Assembly (NCBI GenBank): GCA_900764225.1 | Contig: CAAFNG010000063.1 | Coordinates: 1-8,474, forward strand | DNA from: Lachnospiraceae bacterium | Lineage (GTDB): Bacteria > Bacillota > Clostridia > Lachnospirales > Lachnospiraceae | Length of the DNA: 8,474 nt | Direction: 5' to 3' | In this document: piece by piece, positions 4,625 to 8,474 of the stretch | Position numbering within the stretch: position 1 is the first letter of the stretch | Layout: every line of letters begins with the position of its first letter | Program-made: the position numbers and the translations under genes | Notes under the pieces: model-generated | What the model saw: the letters and a program-made list of their open reading frames with translations, nothing else | Database searches by the model: none | What the model was told of the DNA's origin: nothing

Positions 4625-6904
4625 ATGAAAAAACGTCCATTGTGTCTTCTGTGTTTTCTGATGATGTTGTTTCTTGGCATGTTAGATCTGACGGGGATTC
4701 CTCTGGCTACGGGGAATCCCCTTCCTGATAATGTGCAGCGATGGATACAGGCACATCCCGCTTCCAGAATCTGCGGGGAGGTGGAGCGGTACGAAAACAC
4801 AGAATTTTCCCAGTCTGTTTATCTGAAAAAAACATATCTTATTTATCAATCAAAAAAATTTCCAATTTATAACGTAAGAGTATTTCTGAATAATGAAGAA
4901 GAACTGAAAACAGGGATGAGCCTTTTTATAAAAGGAACACTGAAAAGAGTGGAGGCACCCACAAACCCGGGAGGTTTTAACAGCAGACAATACTACGCCT
5001 GCAGACATATTTACTATTTTATGAAAAAAGGCGTAATTCTGAAAAAAACAAAAAATTACTCCGGATACCGTCAGACGCTATCTGATATAAAAGAAGCATG
5101 TAAAAAGCGGCTGGAACTGGCTGCCGGAGAGAGTGCGCCGGTTTTTGAGGCGGTGGTGCTGGGAGATAAGACCAGTCTGGATCCGGAACTGCGTATGCGT
5201 TACCAGATGGCAGGAATCGTGCACATTCTTGCAATCAGCGGCCTGCATATCAGCATTCTGGGAATGGGCCTTTATAACCTTTTGAAACGAGTGGGACTTG
5301 GAATCTGGCCGGCAGGGATTTTTTCGCTGGTTATAATGTTGCAGTATGAAATGATGACAGGTGGAAGTGTTTCAGCTATGCGGGCAGTTACCATGTTTCT
5401 CATCGCCATGGGAGCCAGGATCACCGGGCGGATTTATGATCTGCCAAGTGCGCTTTCTATAACTGCCATGCTGATTCTGGCAGAGTCACCGTCTTATATC
5501 CGGGACAGTGGATTTCTTTTGTCCTTTGGGTGTGTGATGGGAATCTGCGTGGCGGCAGACCGGGTCTGTGCGCTGGCAGGGGCGAAACGAAAGCTTACGA
5601 GAGCGTTTTTTTCTTCTGCTGCGATTCAGCTTGTGACTTTGCCTGTGATGCTGAAATTTTTCGGGGAGATATCACTGGCAGGACTTGTTCTGAACCTTCT
5701 CATACTCCCAAGTGTGGGAGTAGTGCTGGCCGGCGGAGTGGCGGCTGTGCTTCTGGGATTTGTCAGTATTCCGGTGGCCAGGGTGGTAGTCGCACCGGCG
5801 AGAGCACTTTTGTTTCTTTATGAAAAGATTTGTGTCTGGGCGGGAAGCTCACGGTGGTGTACCTGGATCGGAGGGGAACCGAAGAGCTGGCAGATCATGA
5901 TATATTATGGAATATTAGCCACAGTCCTGTTTATGGGACAGTATATAAAACAGCTGAAGCAGGATAAAAAAGAGCAGAAAAACGACAGGGGAAGGAAGTG
6001 GGGATTACGGCTTGCGGCTGTGCTGCTTTTGAGTGGCGGCTTTTTTGTAATAAGCCTTCCGGCATTTATTAATCTATCCGGCAATCTAAAGATCATCTGT
6101 CTGGATGTGGGACAGGGGGACGGAATTCTGATACAGACACCAGAGAACCGGCATTATCTTATTGATGGCGGCAGCAGCAGCCAGAAGGAGCTGGGAAGAT
6201 ACTGCCTGCTTCCTGCACTGAAAAATCAGGGAATCTCTTATCTGGACGGGATTTTTATCTCCCATACAGATCTGGACCATATCAGTGGCGTGCAGGAGCT
6301 TCTGGAATACATAGAAAAAGGACTCACCACAATCCATGTGGGATATCTGATCCTGCCTGGCTGGAATGGTGGGAAACAGCAGCCGGAGGCGTGGAAGGAA
6401 CTGGCCGGTGCAGCAGAACGTGCAGGCGTGAAGGTTGTGACTGCAAATGCAGGGGACAAAATACACTCAGCGACCATAAGCTTTTCAATTCTGTGGCCGG
6501 AAGCAGGAGCGGAAGGGAAGGATGTCAATGAGGAAGCTATGGTAATGGAGCTTATTTATGGCGAGTTCGAAATGCTTTTTACAGGGGATATCGGAGAAGA
6601 AACGGAGAAAAAACTGTTATCCGAAGGCAGACTTAAGGATGTGGACTGTCTGAAAGTGGGACATCATGGATCGCGGTATTCTTCTTCGGAAGCGTTTCTT
6701 ACTGCAGTGAAACCGGAGATTTCCGTTATTTCATGTTCGTCTACGAATACCTATGGTCATCCTTCACCGGAAACTATACAACGTCTGGAAGCATGTGGCT
6801 CCCAGGTGGAATATACCATGAAAAACGGTGCGATCACACTGGAGACAGATGGAAAAAAGCTTCAGCTTTATGAAAATAATCCAAAACGTGAAAAAAACAA
6901 GTGA
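4625..6904 (+). CDS. comEC: ComEC/Rec2 DNA internalisation channel with metallo-beta-lactamase domain
   Basis: ComEC forms the inner-membrane channel that takes single-stranded DNA into the cytoplasm during transformation. The protein has 759 residues, near the 776 of Bacillus ComEC. It shows an N-terminal hydrophobic segment (about 7-21), an OB-fold-like DUF4131 region (about 45-140), the multi-helix Competence domain (about 170-440) with the hallmark AISGLHISILG (203-213), a final helix (about 460-483), and a C-terminal metallo-beta-lactamase domain (about 487-750). That domain keeps DVGQGDG (494-500), the metal-binding HTDLDH (547-552), TGD (653-655) and GHHGS (679-683). The proposed nuclease site is therefore intact. 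GGGAGG (4613-4618) lies 6 bases before ATG 4625. It ends the operon begun by comEA. The frame is continuous despite many A-runs near 4825-5050. The 4801-4920 stretch is strikingly AT-rich (about 27% GC by count). Confidence 0.96.
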   Translation: MKKRPLCLLCFLMMLFLGMLDLTGIPLATGNPLPDNVQRWIQAHPASRICGEVERYENTEFSQSVYLKKTYLIYQSKKFPIYNVRVFLNNEEELKTGMSLFIKGTLKRVEAPTNPGGFNSRQYYACRHIYYFMKKGVILKKTKNYSGYRQTLSDIKEACKKRLELAAGESAPVFEAVVLGDKTSLDPELRMRYQMAGIVHILAISGLHISILGMGLYNLLKRVGLGIWPAGIFSLVIMLQYEMMTGGSVSAMRAVTMFLIAMGARITGRIYDLPSALSITAMLILAESPSYIRDSGFLLSFGCVMGICVAADRVCALAGAKRKLTRAFFSSAAIQLVTLPVMLKFFGEISLAGLVLNLLILPSVGVVLAGGVAAVLLGFVSIPVARVVVAPARALLFLYEKICVWAGSSRWCTWIGGEPKSWQIMIYYGILATVLFMGQYIKQLKQDKKEQKNDRGRKWGLRLAAVLLLSGGFFVISLPAFINLSGNLKIICLDVGQGDGILIQTPENRHYLIDGGSSSQKELGRYCLLPALKNQGISYLDGIFISHTDLDHISGVQELLEYIEKGLTTIHVGYLILPGWNGGKQQPEAWKELAGAAERAGVKVVTANAGDKIHSATISFSILWPEAGAEGKDVNEEAMVMELIYGEFEMLFTGDIGEETEKKLLSEGRLKDVDCLKVGHHGSRYSSSEAFLTAVKPEISVISCSSTNTYGHPSPETIQRLEACGSQVEYTMKNGAITLETDGKKLQLYENNPKREKNK
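4693..4721 (+). repeat. Perfect 9-base inverted repeat early in comEC
   Basis: GGGGATTCC (4693-4701) and GGAATCCCC (4713-4721) are perfectly complementary across an 11-base loop, about 70 bases after the comEC start. The same stretch is also an imperfect direct repeat (ACGGGGATT / ACGGGGAAT), encoding TGIP and TGNP. No T-run follows, so it is not a terminator. It could be a stable mRNA hairpin affecting early comEC translation or polarity, or simply a by-product of the small duplication. Confidence 0.5.
5703..5722 (+). repeat. Perfect 8-base inverted repeat inside comEC
   Basis: TACTCCCA (5703-5710) and TGGGAGTA (5715-5722) flank a 4-base loop, AGTG. The repeat lies in the coding region for a membrane helix of the Competence domain. 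No T-run follows. A function is not evident. Confidence 0.4.
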
Positions 6905-6922
6905 CTTTTGGACAGACTTGTT
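6896..6922 (+). repeat. Inverted repeat across the comEC stop codon
   Basis: AACAAGT (6896-6902) and ACTTGTT (6916-6922) are a perfect 7-base inverted repeat with a 13-base loop, spanning the end of comEC. The stem is AT-rich, the loop is long and TTGTAGAATAG rather than a T-run follows, so at best it is a weak terminator or a 3'-end stability element. Confidence 0.3.
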
Positions 6923-6929
6923 GTAGAAT
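6901..6929 (+). promoter_or_regulatory. Weak candidate promoter for the FAD dehydrogenase gene
   Basis: TAGAAT (6924-6929) is a good -10. Seventeen bases upstream lies GTGACT (6901-6906), which matches four of six -35 positions. Transcription would begin near 6936, giving a leader of about 74 bases. The leader holds a small hairpin, GCGGAT (6962-6967) with GTCCGC (6974-6979). The gene's different codon preferences suggest independent expression. Read-through from comEC is the alternative. Confidence 0.35.
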
Positions 6930-7009
6930 AGTCAGGGTTTGCGCAAAAACGAAACAAGAATGCGGATGAACCTGTCCGCTTCACACACAAGACAAGGAGT
7001 TTTTTATTT

Positions 7010-8389
7010 ATGAAATATGATGTACTTATCGTAGGTGCAGGTCCTGGAGGGATTTTTGCAGCCTATGAACTGATGAATAATGACCCGGAGAAAAAGATCG
7101 CGGTATTTGAAGCCGGTCATCCTCTGGAAAAAAGAAAATGCCCGATCGACGGTGAAAAAATAAAATCCTGCATCCACTGCAAGACCTGTGCGATCATGAA
7201 AGGCTTTGGTGGTGCCGGTGCTTTTTCCGATGGAAAATATAACATCACCAATCAGTTTGGCGGAACTCTGTATCAGCATATCGGCAAGGATACTGCCACA
7301 GAGCTGATGGAGTATGTAGATAAGCTGAACCTGATGCACGGCGGAGAGGGAACGAAGCTCTATTCTACAACAAACAGTGAGATCCGTAAGCTCTGTCTTC
7401 AGAATGGACTGCATCTTCTGGATGCTTCTGTCCGCCATCTTGGAACAGATATCAACTATGTGGTACTGCAGAATCTCTATGAGAAGATGAAGGAGCATGT
7501 AGATTTCTATTTTGATGCTTCTGTAGACAAGGTTGAGAAAACAGAGGACGGTTACGCAGTTCTTGTGAATGATCAGCGTTACGAGGGAACTTACTGTATC
7601 ATTTCCGCAGGACGAAGCGGAAGTAAGTGGATGGAGTCCGTATGTACAGATCTTAAGATCCCGACACTTTCCAACCGTGTGGATATTGGTGTTCGTGTGG
7701 AGCTTCCGGCAGAGGTGTTCAGCCGCCTGACTGATGAGCTTTATGAGAGCAAGATCGTTTACCGTACCGAGAAATTCGAGGATATGGTACGTACCTTCTG
7801 TATGAATCCGCGAGGCGTTGTCGTTAATGAGAATACCAATGGAATCATCACAGTAAACGGACACAGCTACGAGGATCCGGCCAAACATACCAACAACACC
7901 AACTTTGCACTTCTTGTATCCAAGCATTTCTCAGAGCCGTTCCATGACAGTAACGGATATGGCGAGAGTATTGCCAGACTTTCCAATATGCTTGGTGGAG
8001 GTGTTATGGTTCAGCGTTTCGGAGATCTGATCCGTGGAAGACGAAGCACAAAAGCCCGTATCGAGGAGAGCTTTGTGACACCGACACTTTCCGCAACACC
8101 GGGAGATTTAAGTCTTGTAATGCCGAAACGTATCCTGGATGGAATCATCGAGATGATCTATGCGCTGGATAAGATCGCGCCGGGTACAGCAGACGACGAT
8201 ACACTGCTCTATGGTGTGGAGGTTAAATTCTATAACATGGAAGTTGAAATCGACGAAAATCTGGAGACCTGTCACAAGGGACTTTTCGTTATCGGAGACT
8301 GCAGCGGCGTGACCCATTCACTTTCCCATGCATCTGCCAGCGGAATTTATGTGGCCAGATATCTGAAACAGGAATATTTTGGTAAATAA
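7010..8389 (+). CDS. COG2509-like FAD-dependent dehydrogenase with N-terminal cysteine cluster
   Basis: This 459-residue predicted cytoplasmic flavoprotein starts with a dinucleotide-binding Rossmann motif (VLIVGAGPGGIFAAYEL, 5-21). It ends with the flavin-contact motif GLFVIGDCSGVTHSLSHA (424-441), as in the uncharacterised FAD-dependent dehydrogenase group COG2509. The region KRKC...CIHCKTC (C44, C54, C57, C60), followed by GFGGAGAFSDGK (65-76), looks like a family signature. The cysteines could hold a metal or iron-sulfur centre, or be redox-active, but this is not proven from sequence. A second conserved-looking block is GRSGSKW (201-207). Length is complete for the group. AAGGAG (6994-6999) lies 10 bases before ATG 7010. 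The gene follows comEC by 105 bases on the same strand and ends before a strong terminator. Arginine codons are mostly CGT, unlike comEC, which suggests higher expression. The substrate is unknown. Confidence 0.88.
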   Translation: MKYDVLIVGAGPGGIFAAYELMNNDPEKKIAVFEAGHPLEKRKCPIDGEKIKSCIHCKTCAIMKGFGGAGAFSDGKYNITNQFGGTLYQHIGKDTATELMEYVDKLNLMHGGEGTKLYSTTNSEIRKLCLQNGLHLLDASVRHLGTDINYVVLQNLYEKMKEHVDFYFDASVDKVEKTEDGYAVLVNDQRYEGTYCIISAGRSGSKWMESVCTDLKIPTLSNRVDIGVRVELPAEVFSRLTDELYESKIVYRTEKFEDMVRTFCMNPRGVVVNENTNGIITVNGHSYEDPAKHTNNTNFALLVSKHFSEPFHDSNGYGESIARLSNMLGGGVMVQRFGDLIRGRRSTKARIEESFVTPTLSATPGDLSLVMPKRILDGIIEMIYALDKIAPGTADDDTLLYGVEVKFYNMEVEIDENLETCHKGLFVIGDCSGVTHSLSHASASGIYVARYLKQEYFGK

Positions 8390-8411
8390 ATATAGTGGAA
8401 TATAAAATCAG

Positions 8412-8459
8412 GAAAGAGCTTCTTCTTATGTATAATTATATATGGGAAGGGGCTTTTTC
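8412..8459 (+). terminator. Long intrinsic terminator after the FAD dehydrogenase
   Basis: Bases 8412-8433 pair with 8438-8459 without a bulge, giving a 22-pair stem that includes several G-U pairs and a four-base loop. The lower stem joins GAAAGAGC to GGCTTTTTC, so the T-run (8454-8458) ends the right arm, followed by CTATTT. The shape and its position 22 bases after the stop codon fit a Rho-independent terminator. Confidence 0.85.
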
Positions 8460-8474
8460 TATTTGGAAATGAAC

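Noticed and set aside
6962..6979. Terminator between comEC and the FAD dehydrogenase
   Set aside because: The GCGGAT/GTCCGC stem is only six pairs and is followed by TTCACACACAAG, with no T-run.
7004..7927. Long open frame on the minus strand opposite the FAD dehydrogenase
   Set aside because: Its product is rich in Ile, His, Leu and Cys with no recognisable domain, and it lies opposite a clear conserved gene. It is a shadow created by that gene's codon bias.

Overview
The window looks like a piece of a low-to-mid GC Firmicutes (Clostridia) chromosome, probably Lachnospiraceae. This rests on AGGAGG-type ribosome binding sites, tightly packed same-strand genes, intrinsic terminators ending in T-runs, and the protein families present. 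The family-level placement is inference. All genes are on the + strand. There are no RNA genes, insertion sequences, CRISPR arrays or phage genes.

Left edge (1-584): the likely last 11 codons of an upstream gene, an intrinsic terminator at 84-116, and a small five-helix YdcZ/DUF606-type DMT membrane protein. The transporter most likely starts at ATG 153. A start at TTG 93 would place its first codons inside the terminator hairpin. The terminator therefore sits in the apparent leader of the transporter.

Centre (585-6904): a five-gene apparent operon. In order it encodes a ComEA-type DNA receptor (predicted lipoprotein), an OmpR/PhoB response regulator, a HAMP sensor histidine kinase, a membrane-anchored protein with two GerMN domains, and the DNA-uptake channel ComEC with an intact C-terminal metallo-beta-lactamase domain. 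Gaps are 9, 3, 10 and 24 bases, and two ribosome binding sites overlap the preceding stop codon. ComEA and ComEC are established partners in natural transformation: receptor, then inner-membrane channel. Between them lies a regulator-kinase-GerMN block that resembles the actinobacterial MtrA-MtrB-LpqB module. This layout is the most interesting thing here, because it suggests a cell-surface signalling unit physically and transcriptionally tied to DNA uptake. The leader before comEA carries a candidate promoter, a tandem 9-base repeat and a 12-base palindrome beside the ribosome binding site.

Right (6905-8474): a COG2509-like FAD-dependent dehydrogenase with a cluster of four cysteines near its flavin-binding N-terminus, followed by a very long intrinsic terminator hairpin. 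A weak promoter candidate precedes it, and no convincing terminator separates it from comEC, so read-through from the com operon is possible. Nothing visible ties it functionally to competence.
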